DNA of 64,000 nt, taken from the NCBI GenBank assembly GCA_963841415.1, contig CAWJCN010000005.1:150741-214740 (forward strand). The letters run 5' to 3'. Made by a program: the position numbers and the translations under genes. Below, piece by piece: positions 32,706-40,916 of the stretch. The notes under the pieces are model-generated. The model saw nothing but the letters and a program-made list of their open reading frames with translations. It ran no database searches and was not told where the DNA came from. Position 1 is the first letter of the stretch, and every line of letters starts with the position of its first letter. The stretch is from DASUAS01 sp963841415 (GTDB taxonomy: Bacteria > Actinomycetota > Acidimicrobiia > IMCC26256 > DASPTH01).

Positions 32706-34016
32706 TTGGAGGTGCGTCGGGGTGTCGTGTCTCGGGTAGCGCAAGGGGACGGGTCACCCGGTGGGCCGTTCCGGCGGGAATTCTGGCGGTCGCCGATCCG
32801 GGGGCCGTGGTTGACGGCGGTGCTCGGGTTGGCGCTGCTGTTCGGGATCACCATCATGTTCGTGAGCGGGTTGTTGTCGTACGCCGCGTACAACCCTGCG
32901 CTCAAGGGCAACGATCAGACCCCGGGTCACGGGTGGCTGGGGTTCTTCTTCTTCTCGTGGCCGACGCACCCGTACTGGCTCTACCGCTTCACCCAGGGCC
33001 TGCACGTGACGCTCGGGGTCGTGCTCATCCCGATCTTGTTGGCGAAGTTGTGGTCGGTGATCCCGAAGCTGTTCGACTGGCCACCGGTCAAGTCACCGGC
33101 GCAGGCGCTGGAGCGTGTAACGCTCCTGCTCCTCGTGGGTGGCGGCGTGTTCGAGTTCGTGACCGGCGTGTTGAACGTGCAGTACTGGTACGTCTTCCCC
33201 GGTTCGTTCTACCGGCTGCACTTCTACGGGGCATGGGTGTTCATCGGGGCGTTCGTCGCGCACGTCGCGTTGAAGTTCTCCAAGATGCGCGCCGCGTTGC
33301 GGTCGCGACGCCTGCGCGACGAGCTGCGTGTCGACACCGCGCACACCATTGCGGAGGCACCCGACGAGGATGAGTTGGTGTCACCCGCGCCTGCTCGGGC
33401 AACGATCTCGCGTCGGGGTGCGCTCGGACTGGTGGCGGGCGCGTCGGCGACGCTCTTCGTCCTCACGGTCGGCCAGAGCCTGGGCGGCGTCTTCCGCAGG
33501 GTGGCGCTGCTCGCGCCCCGTTCGCAGGATCCCGGCGACGGACCGAACGGCTTCCAGATCAACAAGACGGCCCAGGGCGTCGGGATCACCGAAGCCGAGA
33601 CCGGCGCCGACTGGCGCCTCGAGCTCCAGGGCGCGAAGAGCAGCCAGCCGATCACCTTCTCGCGCGACGAGCTGTTGCGCTTGCCCCAGCACAGCGCGGA
33701 TCTGCCGATCGCGTGCGTCGAAGGCTGGTCGAGCGGGAACCAACGATGGACCGGGGTGCGGCTGCGCGACCTGGCGAAGCGGGCGGGCGTGCCGTCGCCC
33801 GCGACCGCGGAGGTCGAGTCGCTCCAACGCGGCGGCGCGTTCCGCGCCGCGACGCTGCGTGGCAACCAGGTGATGGACGGCGACAGCCTCCTCGCGTTGC
33901 GGGTCAACGGAGCCGACCTGTCGATGGACCACGGCTTTCCCGCCCGGGTGATCGTCCCGGCGAACCCGGGGGTGCACAACACCAAGTGGGTGGCCAAGAT
34001 CAGGTTCAACGCGTGA
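32706..34016 (+). CDS. Cytochrome b-like membrane domain fused to a molybdopterin oxidoreductase domain
   Basis: About 435 residues. The first half has five hydrophobic segments with conserved His residues (FTQGLHVTLG, FYRLHFYGAWVFIGAFVAHV), a di-haem cytochrome b-type module. A cytoplasmic linker and a further hydrophobic segment (GALGLVAGASATLFVLTVGQ) lead to a sulfite-oxidase-type molybdopterin domain outside, where the Mo-ligand Cys is in LPIACVEGWSSGNQRW. The end DHGFPARVIVPANPGVHNTKWV is typical of that domain. It should move electrons between a substrate and the membrane. Start is uncertain: TTG 32706, GTG 32712 and GTG 32727 are all in frame. Next gene overlaps by GTGA. Confidence 0.82.
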   Translation: MEVRRGVVSRVAQGDGSPGGPFRREFWRSPIRGPWLTAVLGLALLFGITIMFVSGLLSYAAYNPALKGNDQTPGHGWLGFFFFSWPTHPYWLYRFTQGLHVTLGVVLIPILLAKLWSVIPKLFDWPPVKSPAQALERVTLLLLVGGGVFEFVTGVLNVQYWYVFPGSFYRLHFYGAWVFIGAFVAHVALKFSKMRAALRSRRLRDELRVDTAHTIAEAPDEDELVSPAPARATISRRGALGLVAGASATLFVLTVGQSLGGVFRRVALLAPRSQDPGDGPNGFQINKTAQGVGITEAETGADWRLELQGAKSSQPITFSRDELLRLPQHSADLPIACVEGWSSGNQRWTGVRLRDLAKRAGVPSPATAEVESLQRGGAFRAATLRGNQVMDGDSLLALRVNGADLSMDHGFPARVIVPANPGVHNTKWVAKIRFNA

Positions 34017-34531
34017 AGCGCCTGTTCAGGTTCTACGGCGCCAGCCCGTTGCACCTCCTGGCGGTCCTGGCCAGCCTGGCGCTCGCCGCGTACGTGGTCC
34101 CGATGCTCTTCGAGAAGAACACGATCCGGGTCGCGATCTGGCTCGTCGCCGCCGCGGTGCTCCACGACCTGCTGCTGGTGCCGCTCTACGCGCTGGCCGA
34201 CCGTTCGATCACCGAGGTGTGGCGGCGCTCATCGACCGAGGCCGCCCGTGACATCGTGCCGTGGCTGAACTACGTGCGGTTCCCGGCCGCGATCTCCGCG
34301 GTGCTGCTGCTCGTCTACCTGCCCGCCATCACGCGACGCGACACGAGGCTGGAGGCATACAGCACGCTGTCGACCGATCCCTACCTCGCGCGCTGGCTGC
34401 TGATCACCGCGATCCTGTTCCTGATCTCGGCCGTCACGTACGCGCTCAGTTGGCGGCGGGCGAACCGGAACCACATTCCCCCTGGCCTCCCGGACGCCGC
34501 GGAGACGAGCGATCCGACCCAGGGACCATGA
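34013..34531 (+). CDS. Small four-TM membrane protein of the molybdopterin oxidoreductase operon
   Basis: 172 residues, GTG start overlapping the stop of the oxidoreductase. Four hydrophobic helices (about residues 13-30, 40-60, 90-110 and 128-145) with a charged loop (RRSSTEAARDIVPWLNYVRF) and a hydrophilic tail. I do not recognise a family. The tight coupling suggests a subunit or assembly partner of the membrane oxidoreductase. Confidence 0.7.
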   Translation: MKRLFRFYGASPLHLLAVLASLALAAYVVPMLFEKNTIRVAIWLVAAAVLHDLLLVPLYALADRSITEVWRRSSTEAARDIVPWLNYVRFPAAISAVLLLVYLPAITRRDTRLEAYSTLSTDPYLARWLLITAILFLISAVTYALSWRRANRNHIPPGLPDAAETSDPTQGP

Positions 34532-34689
34532 ACCCGCCAAGCGAAGCGGACCTCTCTCGACGCACCAAGACTTCGTCTGACACCACCGAGCAACTCGTCG
34601 GGAACTTCCGTCAAGCCCTGAGCCACGTCGGCCTCATCAACGCAGCCGATGCCCTGTCACAGCGTCCCGGCCAGTCCCACGGCGCCTGA
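34528..34689 (+). pseudogene. Short ORF ending in a GH15 C-terminal relic
   Basis: 53 codons from ATG 34528, overlapping the preceding stop by ATGA. The second half, EQLVGNFRQALSHVGLINAA, is the closing signature of GH15 enzymes (compare NFPQAFTHLALI in the relic at 30757). The first half has no match I can recall. It is either a decayed gene fragment captured at the end of the operon or a small ORF that reused it. Confidence 0.55.
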
Positions 34690-35000
34690 GGTTGGACCCG
34701 ACCGTTCGCGGGAAGGAGTCCGGTGGAGGGGTTTCCAGGTCGCGAGAAGTCTCGAGGGGGTGCCCCCGACGTGAACCGCCATGCGACCGGACGTTGGCCA
34801 AGGACGTCAGTGCACACCTCGTGTTCGGCGCCGCGACCGGTGCGGTGTTCGCCGCACTGGCCCGCTGCGCCCCTCGTGGATGATCCGCGGGGTTGCACTC
34901 GACCGCAGACTGCTGCGGGTCCGGACAGACGCGGCCGGCACGATCCGGCTTCGTCGGCGCAGCATTGGCCGCCAATGCTCGTGGCGATGACTTCCAGCCG
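34690..35000. other. Intergenic stretch, possible gene debris
   Basis: No complete gene. One plus frame (to a stop at 34883) reads KDVSAHLVFGAATGAVFAAL, which looks like a membrane-protein fragment without its remainder. No terminator with a T-tract is apparent. Confidence 0.35.
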
Positions 35001-35813
35001 ATGAGCGCCGACGGAGGCTCTTGGGCTTCGTACCTGGAACAATTCCATGAGTCCAACCCGGGCATCACCGAAACGGTGCTCGGCCGGGCCCGCGTTGATG
35101 GGATCGACCCGTACCGTTGGCTCGCCGACGCAGTGCCGAGCGAAGCACGTCGCAGCGGAGCGGTGCTCGACCTGGCCTGCGGGAGCGCCCCGATGCGCCA
35201 CGTCCTGCCCATGGCCAATTGGTTCGGCGCCGATCGGTCCCCCGCCGAGCTTCGCCGCGCCAACACGGCCGGTGACGGTCCGTTGATCCGAGCCGACGCG
35301 GACGCGCTGCCGGTGCCTAGCCGCACGATCGACGCGGTGGTGTGCTCGATGGCGCTGATGATCGTCGCACCACTGGAGGAGGTTCTGGCGGAAGTCGCGC
35401 GGGTGCTGCGCCCGGGCGGGTCGTTGGTCGCGCTCGTCCCCGCCGAGTCGCCCGTCACCATCCTGGATCGGCTGCGTCATCTGCACCTTCTCCTCGCGCT
35501 CCGACGCCGCCGGTTCGACTACCCGAACCGCCTCGAGCTCGATCGACCATCGCAGCTGTTCGCGGTGCACGGCCTGTCGCTGGAAGTCGACGAGCGTCGC
35601 CGTTTCGTCACTCCGCTCGACCCCGAACACGCCGAGTTGCTCGTGCGTTCCCTGTATCTGCCCGGAACGACCGATGCGCGCATCGGCCATGCGGTGCAGG
35701 TCGCGCGGTCATGGCGACACGGAGGTGTCGGTATCCCCTTGCGGCGGCTGGTGTGGCGCCGTGAGCACTCCCAACTGCGAGACGTCGTGCGACGCGACAC
35801 TGGCGCGCGATGA
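35001..35813 (+). CDS. Class I SAM-dependent methyltransferase
   Basis: 270 residues from ATG 35001. The SAM-binding motif I is VLDLACGSAPM, followed by ADRSPAELRRAN at the acidic-loop position, then an IRADADALPVPS loop and the VLRPGGSLVALVP strand of UbiE/Coq5-type methyltransferases. The C-terminal third (LFAVHGLSLEVDERRRFVTP) is a variable substrate cap. The next gene starts in an ATGA overlap. Together with the later methyltransferase and the radical SAM protein it suggests a product methylated or alkylated more than once. Confidence 0.85.
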   Translation: MSADGGSWASYLEQFHESNPGITETVLGRARVDGIDPYRWLADAVPSEARRSGAVLDLACGSAPMRHVLPMANWFGADRSPAELRRANTAGDGPLIRADADALPVPSRTIDAVVCSMALMIVAPLEEVLAEVARVLRPGGSLVALVPAESPVTILDRLRHLHLLLALRRRRFDYPNRLELDRPSQLFAVHGLSLEVDERRRFVTPLDPEHAELLVRSLYLPGTTDARIGHAVQVARSWRHGGVGIPLRRLVWRREHSQLRDVVRRDTGAR

Positions 35814-37192
35814 ACGTCGCCGAATTCGATGTGGTGGTCATCGGCGGCGGGGCCGCGGGGCTGACCGCGGCCCGCGAAGCGCTGCGCCGTGGAGCGCGCA
35901 CGGCGCTCGTCAGTGATGGGCCGCTCGGCGGGGACTGCACCCACACCGGTTGTGTCCCCTCCAAAGCACTGCTCGCCGCTGCCCATCGCGGCTTCTCCTT
36001 CACGGCGGGAATGGCCGCGGTGCGCGCCGCCATCGATCGTGTCGCCCGCACCGAAGACGCCAAGACCCTGCGCGCGGAGGGCATCGAGGTTCTCCCGGGC
36101 CAAGCCCGCCTGGCCGGCACAGGCGGCGTCGACGTCGACGGGCGACGGCTCCACGCGCGACAGCTCATCCTGGCCACCGGCGCGGGCCCGACCGTGCCGC
36201 CGGTCCCGGGCCTGGCCGAGAGCGATCCACTGACCAACGAGAACGTGTTCGACCTGACTGAGCCGCCCCGGCGCCTCGCGGTGCTCGGTGGTGGCTCCGT
36301 CGGGGTGGAACTGGCCCAGGCGTTCGCAGAGTTGGGTGTCGCAGTGACCGTGCTCGAAGCCGAACCGCGACTGCTCCCCCGCGAGGAACCCGCCGCATCG
36401 ACCGTCGTGGCCGGAGCGCTCGGCGACCTTGGGGTCGACGTTCGCTGCAGTGCCCGGCTCGAGCGCGTCGAGCGCGTCGACGGCGACACGTGCCTGCACC
36501 TGGCCGGCGGATCAACCGTCGCCGCCGACCGGCTGCTCGTCGCCGTCGGCCGCACCCCGAGCACCACGGGCCTCGGGCTTGACCGCGCCGGCGTCGAGAC
36601 CGACGACCGTGGCTACATCCGCACCGACGAAAGCATGGCCACCACCGCCAAGCACATCTGGGCGGTCGGCGACGTCACCGGCCGCATGCCATTCACGCAC
36701 GCCGCCGCGCTCATGGCCCGCATCGCAGTACGCAACGCGCTCTCTCGCTGGTCGCGCCTCGCGCCGGGTCGGTTCGACCCGACACCGATCCCCTGGGTCA
36801 CCTTCACCACACCCGAAGTCGCGCGGGTGGGGATGACGGAAGCCGACGCGGTTCGCCACCGTGGCCGAGTCGCGTACCTGGCCCTCGACGCCGTCGACCG
36901 AGCCGTCGTCACCGGCGCCAGCACCGGTTTCGTCAAGCTCATCGCAGGACCCCGCGCCGGGCTCGGCAACGTGGGTGGAGGCAAGCTCCTCGGTGCCACC
37001 ATCGTCGCGCCCACCGCCGGCGAGATGATCCACGAAGTCGCGCTCGCCATGCGCACGAACATGTTCACCGGCCGCCTCGCCCAGACCACCCACGCCTACC
37101 CCACGTGGTCGACCGCCATCCAGCAAGCCGCCTCCCAGTTCTTCATGACCTCCGACGGCCGTGGTTCCCGCCGGGCGCGCCTCGACCGATGA
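35810..37192 (+). CDS. FAD-dependent disulfide oxidoreductase, mercuric-reductase-like
   Basis: 460-residue flavoprotein of the lipoamide dehydrogenase/mercuric reductase family. FAD motif VVIGGGAAGLTAA is at residues 9-21. The redox disulfide is in GGDCTHTGCVPSKAL. The NAD(P) motif is LGGGSVGVELAQAF and the second FAD motif is HIWAVGDVTG. The dimer-interface end (THAYPTWSTAIQQAA) replaces the usual HxxxE-type motif, and the C-terminal Cys pair and N-terminal metal domain of true MerA are absent, so mercury reduction is unlikely. It probably reduces a small disulfide or quinone for the operon. Confidence 0.85.
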   Translation: MNVAEFDVVVIGGGAAGLTAAREALRRGARTALVSDGPLGGDCTHTGCVPSKALLAAAHRGFSFTAGMAAVRAAIDRVARTEDAKTLRAEGIEVLPGQARLAGTGGVDVDGRRLHARQLILATGAGPTVPPVPGLAESDPLTNENVFDLTEPPRRLAVLGGGSVGVELAQAFAELGVAVTVLEAEPRLLPREEPAASTVVAGALGDLGVDVRCSARLERVERVDGDTCLHLAGGSTVAADRLLVAVGRTPSTTGLGLDRAGVETDDRGYIRTDESMATTAKHIWAVGDVTGRMPFTHAAALMARIAVRNALSRWSRLAPGRFDPTPIPWVTFTTPEVARVGMTEADAVRHRGRVAYLALDAVDRAVVTGASTGFVKLIAGPRAGLGNVGGGKLLGATIVAPTAGEMIHEVALAMRTNMFTGRLAQTTHAYPTWSTAIQQAASQFFMTSDGRGSRRARLDR

Positions 37193-37289
37193 CCGAGAGA
37201 GACCGGGGCACCGGTCGACCACGGAAGCAAGCGGGATGGTCGCCGGGTTCCCGAACGGTCTCCCGATCGCGATCGACAGGAGGAGCATC

Positions 37290-38900
37290 GTGAGCGTCGT
37301 TCCCGCCAGTGCGCGTGTCGACCGTGACGAGGTGTTCTTGGAACAGACCAAGAGCATCTGTCCTGTCTGCAAGGCGGTGATCGACGCCGAGGTCAACGTG
37401 CGCGACGACAAGGTGTGGCTCCGCAAGCGGTGCCGGGATCACGGCAGCTTCGAGGCGCTGCTCTACGGCGACGCCGCCATGTACCTGGACATGCAGCGGT
37501 TCAACAAGCCGGGCACCCTCCCGCTGCAGACCCAGACCGAAGTGCGTGACGGCTGCCCCCTCGACTGCGGCCTGTGCCCCGACCACAAGCAGCACGCCTG
37601 CCTGGGGATCATCGAGGTGAACACCGCGTGCAACCTCGACTGCCCGGTGTGCTTCGCCGACTCCGGTCATCAACCCGATGGCTTCTCGCTCACCATCGAG
37701 CAGGTCGAAGCAGGCCTCGACGCGTTCGTCGCCGCCGAGGGCGAGCCCGAGGTCGTCATGTTCTCGGGCGGCGAACCGTCCATCCATCCCCAGATCCTCG
37801 AGTTCTGCGCGATGGCCCGCGACAAAGGCGTGGTAACCGTGGTGCTCAACACGAACGGCATCCGCCTCGCGTACGACCGCAGGTTCGCGCCCGCGCTCGC
37901 CGAGTTGGCCGTGAAGATCTACTTGCAGTTCGACGGCCTCGAAGGGGCAACCCACGTCGCATTGCGCGGCCGCGACCTGCGCGCGGTCAAGGCGCGGACC
38001 CTGGACCGTTGCGCGGAGGCCGGACTGGGCGTCATGTTGGTCGCGGCGGTGGAAGCGGGAAACATGCACGAGCTCGGCGCGATCGTGCGCCACGGCATCG
38101 CGCACCCCGCGGTGCGGGGCGTGGTGTTCCAGCCCGTCACCCACGCTGGTCGCCACACCACCTTCGACCCACGCAAGCGGCTCACCAACGCCGAGATCGT
38201 GCACGGCCTCGTCGACCAGTGCGGTGACTGGTTCGAAACGAACGACTTCGTCCCGGTCCCGTGCTGCTCACCCACGTGTCGGTCCATCACGTACCTGCTC
38301 GCTGATGACGAGGACGTGCTGCCGATCCCCCGGTTGTTGCCCATGGAGAGCTCCCTGGACTACCTCGCCAACCGCGTGCTGCCCGACCCCAGTCTGCGCG
38401 GAGTGCTCGAAGGCCTCTGGAGCGCATCCGCGGTGCCCGGCACCGACGCCATGCTCCAACGGCTCGGCGCGGCACTGGCGTCGATCGACCTTCCCGAGGA
38501 GCTGCGCGAGCTCGCCGGCGCCGCGCTCGAGAGCTGCGTCAGCTGCGGCATCGACTTCCCCGACGCGCTGGCCGGCCTCGCCGAGAAGACCTTCATGATC
38601 GTCATCCAGGACTTCCAAGACCCATACACCCTCAACGTCCGTCAGCTCATGAAATGCTGCGTCGAGGAGATCACACCCGACGGGCGGCTGATCCCGTTCT
38701 GCGCGTACAACTCCGTCGGCTACCGCGAACAGGTCCGCCAGCAGCTCTCCGGCGCGCCGGTCGCCAACGTCGTACCCAACGCCGTCGAACTCGAGGCGAT
38801 GCTGGTCCCTACCCGCCATGGCTCCCGCACCGTCAGCGACCCCGCAGCACCCGCGACACCGCCCGCGGTGCAGGTCAACCTCGGTCGGAGCCTGCGATGA
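37290..38900 (+). CDS. Cys-rich radical SAM enzyme, tetraether-synthase-like family
   Basis: 536 residues from GTG 37290, which has a strong AGGAGG site. The N-terminal part binds metal or Fe-S: SICPVCKAVIDAEV, KRCRDHGSF, then RDGCPLDCGLCPDHKQHACL. The radical SAM cluster motif C-x3-C-x2-C is CNLDCPVC (around residue 115), followed by VMFSGGEPSIHP for SAM binding. More Cys clusters follow (PVPCCSPTC, ESCVSCGID, MKCCVEE), implying several auxiliary clusters. This arrangement matches the family containing archaeal tetraether lipid synthase, which joins lipid tails. Membership is strong; lipid function here is inference. Coupled by ATGA to the next gene. Confidence 0.82.
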   Translation: MSVVPASARVDRDEVFLEQTKSICPVCKAVIDAEVNVRDDKVWLRKRCRDHGSFEALLYGDAAMYLDMQRFNKPGTLPLQTQTEVRDGCPLDCGLCPDHKQHACLGIIEVNTACNLDCPVCFADSGHQPDGFSLTIEQVEAGLDAFVAAEGEPEVVMFSGGEPSIHPQILEFCAMARDKGVVTVVLNTNGIRLAYDRRFAPALAELAVKIYLQFDGLEGATHVALRGRDLRAVKARTLDRCAEAGLGVMLVAAVEAGNMHELGAIVRHGIAHPAVRGVVFQPVTHAGRHTTFDPRKRLTNAEIVHGLVDQCGDWFETNDFVPVPCCSPTCRSITYLLADDEDVLPIPRLLPMESSLDYLANRVLPDPSLRGVLEGLWSASAVPGTDAMLQRLGAALASIDLPEELRELAGAALESCVSCGIDFPDALAGLAEKTFMIVIQDFQDPYTLNVRQLMKCCVEEITPDGRLIPFCAYNSVGYREQVRQQLSGAPVANVVPNAVELEAMLVPTRHGSRTVSDPAAPATPPAVQVNLGRSLR

Positions 38901-39754
38901 CCACCACCGGCGCCACCGTGCGCTCGCTCGCTCGCGCGGTGGGCGAACTGGCCGACCTGCGCAGCGTCGACCCCGAGGACCATGACGCGGTCAAGGCCTG
39001 CTGCGCCACCGCCTATGGCATCGACCTCGTCGCGCTGTTCCTCGGCGACACCTACCACCCCGGCGGCCTCGACCTCACCCGCCGCCTCGCCACCGCCATC
39101 AAACTCAACGCGGGCGAGCGCGTCCTCGACGTCGCCTCCGGCATCGGCACCACCGCGCTCCTCCTCGCCACCGAACACGACGTCGACGTCCTCGGCGTCG
39201 ACCTCGGCGCAACCCAGATCGACCGTGCCCGCACCCGAGCCACCGACGCCGGCCTCGATCAGCGAGCCCGGTTCCGGCTCGGGGACGCCGAAGCACTCCC
39301 CGTCGCCGACGCCACGTTCGACGCCGCCGTCTGCGAATGCGCCTTCTGCACCTTCCCCGACAAGCACGCCGCCGCTCACGAGCTGGCGCGTGTCGTGCGC
39401 TCCGGCGGCCGCGTCGGCATCACCGACGTCTGGCTCGACCCCGAACAGCTCGACCCCGACCTCCAGGGCCTCGCCGGCCGGGTCGCCTGCCTCGCCGACG
39501 CCCGCCCCATCGACGAGCTCACCACCATCCTCGAGCACGCAGGGCTCACCGTCACCCACGTCGAACGCCACGACGAGGCGCTCCTCGACACCATCGACCG
39601 CGTCAGCACCCGCCTACGCGCCACCCGCATCGCCGACTTCCCCGCGCTGCGGCCCTTCAACCTGCGCCGCGCCATCAACCTCGCCCACCAGGCCGCGGAC
39701 GCCGTCCGCCACGGCGACGCCGGCTACGTGTTGCTCACCGCCACCAAACCGTGA
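38897..39754 (+). CDS. Class I SAM-dependent methyltransferase, ArsM/UbiE-like
   Basis: 285 residues, ATG overlapping the radical SAM stop. Motif I is VLDVASGIGTTALLLA, then VLGVDLGATQIDRA and FRLGDAEALPVADATFD. An N-terminal block AVKACCATAYGIDLVALFLG, with adjacent Cys residues, recalls ArsM-like arsenic methyltransferases but is also found in other actinobacterial methyltransferases. The later CAFCTFPDK gives further Cys residues. Last gene of the operon. Whether it acts on a lipid, a metalloid or a cofactor cannot be decided from sequence. Confidence 0.82.
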   Translation: MTTTGATVRSLARAVGELADLRSVDPEDHDAVKACCATAYGIDLVALFLGDTYHPGGLDLTRRLATAIKLNAGERVLDVASGIGTTALLLATEHDVDVLGVDLGATQIDRARTRATDAGLDQRARFRLGDAEALPVADATFDAAVCECAFCTFPDKHAAAHELARVVRSGGRVGITDVWLDPEQLDPDLQGLAGRVACLADARPIDELTTILEHAGLTVTHVERHDEALLDTIDRVSTRLRATRIADFPALRPFNLRRAINLAHQAADAVRHGDAGYVLLTATKP

Positions 39755-40336
39755 CATTGACTCCCATCACCAGCAACGCCGACACCAACGCACGCTGACG
39801 TCAAGACCCAGAACCTCCATCCGACTGCCGCACAGAATCGGCGGACGCTCGCTTCATGACATCCTGATCAATCGTGAGTGGGGCGGGCAGGAAGAACTTG
39901 CGAGCGAAGTGCCCCGATCGTGATCTTCCATTCGCTCGGAGCGGTCTACCGGCTCATCGATCGGCTGCCTCGCGTCATGAGCAAGCCCTTTGCGACTCAA
40001 CGGCGCGCTGAAGAGGGTCGTCGACGTGTTCTACCGGTCCGTTCTACCGGGTTCCGGGACCAGCCGGAACCGCGAGTGGAAGGACGACGACAGGCAAGGA
40101 CACGTCGCACGCAAACGGGACCGCTACTACGCGGTCATCGACGGGGGACTCGACCCATCACCGGCAGCGAGAAGCGCTCGTGGCATCATGCCGGCACCGA
40201 CCGAGACGACGTGCATGCGCGTGGCAAGGACCCGCCGGTGGCCTGGTCTCACCGCGACGCCGTATCAGCCGGACGATCTCGAGGCGCTCATCGCGTTCCA
40301 GTGCGGTCGGACCGTATGTGACGACATGGCGCGTGG
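39755..40336. other. Non-coding stretch with decayed mobile DNA
   Basis: No intact gene in 580 bp. The right half holds the integrase N-terminal relic annotated separately. At about 40028-40052 the decamer GTTCTACCGG occurs twice, three bases apart. The left 250 bp show nothing I recognise. Confidence 0.5.
40094..40235 (+). pseudogene. N-terminal relic of a tyrosine recombinase, frameshifted
   Basis: The plus strand encodes GHVARKRDRYYAVIDGGLDP in one frame and, after a one-base loss near 40156, ITGSEKRSWHHAGTDRDDVH in the next. Together they match the N-terminal arm-binding domain of actinobacterial phage/ICE integrases (pattern: ...RKR..YYAVI..GLDP-ITG...RSWH-AGTDR). The core-binding and catalytic domains are missing. 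It lies 550 bp left of the first direct repeat (40785). Confidence 0.72.
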
Positions 40337-40765
40337 TCAGGTTGCGAGGTCTGCGAGCAGCTGCTGCACGGAGGCGCGCTCGGCCTCGGCGCGCGGAACC
40401 GAGACGAAGACGTTCACATGGTAACGACCCTCCGCTTCCTTGCCGGTCGGGTCCACGCCGAGGGTGGAGAGCTCGCCGAGCGCCCACTCACGTTCTGCTG
40501 CGTCCGCGAAACGCCGCTGCGGGAACGTCACGCCCGGGAGCTGTTCGGTCACCAACCCGAACTGCTCGAGGCAGTTCGCGACCGGCTCGTAGGGCACGGT
40601 GCGAAGGCACAACGCGGCGATCCAAGGCGGTTCCACAGCGCTGCGACACTCGAGGAGCCGCTCGAACGTCGTCGCGGTGATGTACCCGACGCCGCCGGTC
40701 GCGGTCACGAGATCCGCTTCCTCGAGGTGGGCGGCGAGCGCATCGGACCACGCTACGCGCGCTAC
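40337..40765 (-). pseudogene. C-terminal fragment of a methyltransferase-like protein, 5' truncated
   Basis: The frame runs from a stop at about 40768 to 40337 with no proper start (only GTG 40708 inside a conserved block). It reads WSDALAAHLEEADLVTATGG, VGYITATTFERLL, then WIAALCLRTVPYEPVANCLE and GVTFPQRRFADAAEREWAL, consistent with the last 140 residues of an actinobacterial class I methyltransferase. The SAM-binding half is missing, cut off 20-odd bases before the first direct repeat. Family naming is from memory of the motifs and is moderate. Confidence 0.55.
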
Positions 40766-40784
40766 CTACTTAACTGACGGCGAA

Positions 40785-40863
40785 GTCGAACGACAAAGGC
40801 CCAGGTGAGAGACCTGGGCCTTTGTTACTTGGTGGCGGGGGCTCGATGTGCGCGTGAGCTGCA
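40785..40863 (+). repeat. Direct repeat A: terminator plus tRNA-3'-end-like sequence (candidate att scar)
   Basis: 79 bp closely matching 52152-52229 in the same orientation (GTCGAACGAC, the hairpin, TGGTGGCGGGGGCTCGAT and AGCTGCA shared). The complement of its middle reads GCCCCCGCCACCA, the 3' end including CCA expected of an actinobacterial tRNA such as elongator Met, followed by a terminator. Such tRNA-end/terminator units are classic integrase attachment sites. The rest of the tRNA is absent or decayed. Confidence 0.65.
40794..40824. terminator. Perfect 13-bp hairpin inside direct repeat A
   Basis: Arms CAAAGGCCCAGGT and ACCTGGGCCTTTG around a GAGAG loop, followed by a weak T run. Strong intrinsic-terminator shape; it would also stop transcripts leaving the truncated gene on its left and the EthD-like gene on its right. 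Confidence 0.75.
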
Positions 40864-40916
40864 GCCCTCATCCTCGAGTGACCAATGTGAGACGAAGCCG
40901 CACGTCGTGACGGGAG

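Noticed and set aside
34013..34531. Treating the small membrane protein as a cytochrome subunit
   Set aside because: No haem-binding His pair is positioned in its helices; kept as unknown.
35810..37192. Calling the FAD disulfide reductase a mercuric reductase
   Set aside because: The redox CTHTGC site is shared by several subfamilies; the metal-binding N-terminal domain and the C-terminal Cys pair of MerA are absent and no other mer gene is present.
40825..40843. A tRNA gene at the direct repeats
   Set aside because: Only the acceptor-end-like 13-18 bases are present; the anticodon, D and T arms cannot be folded from the flanking sequence.
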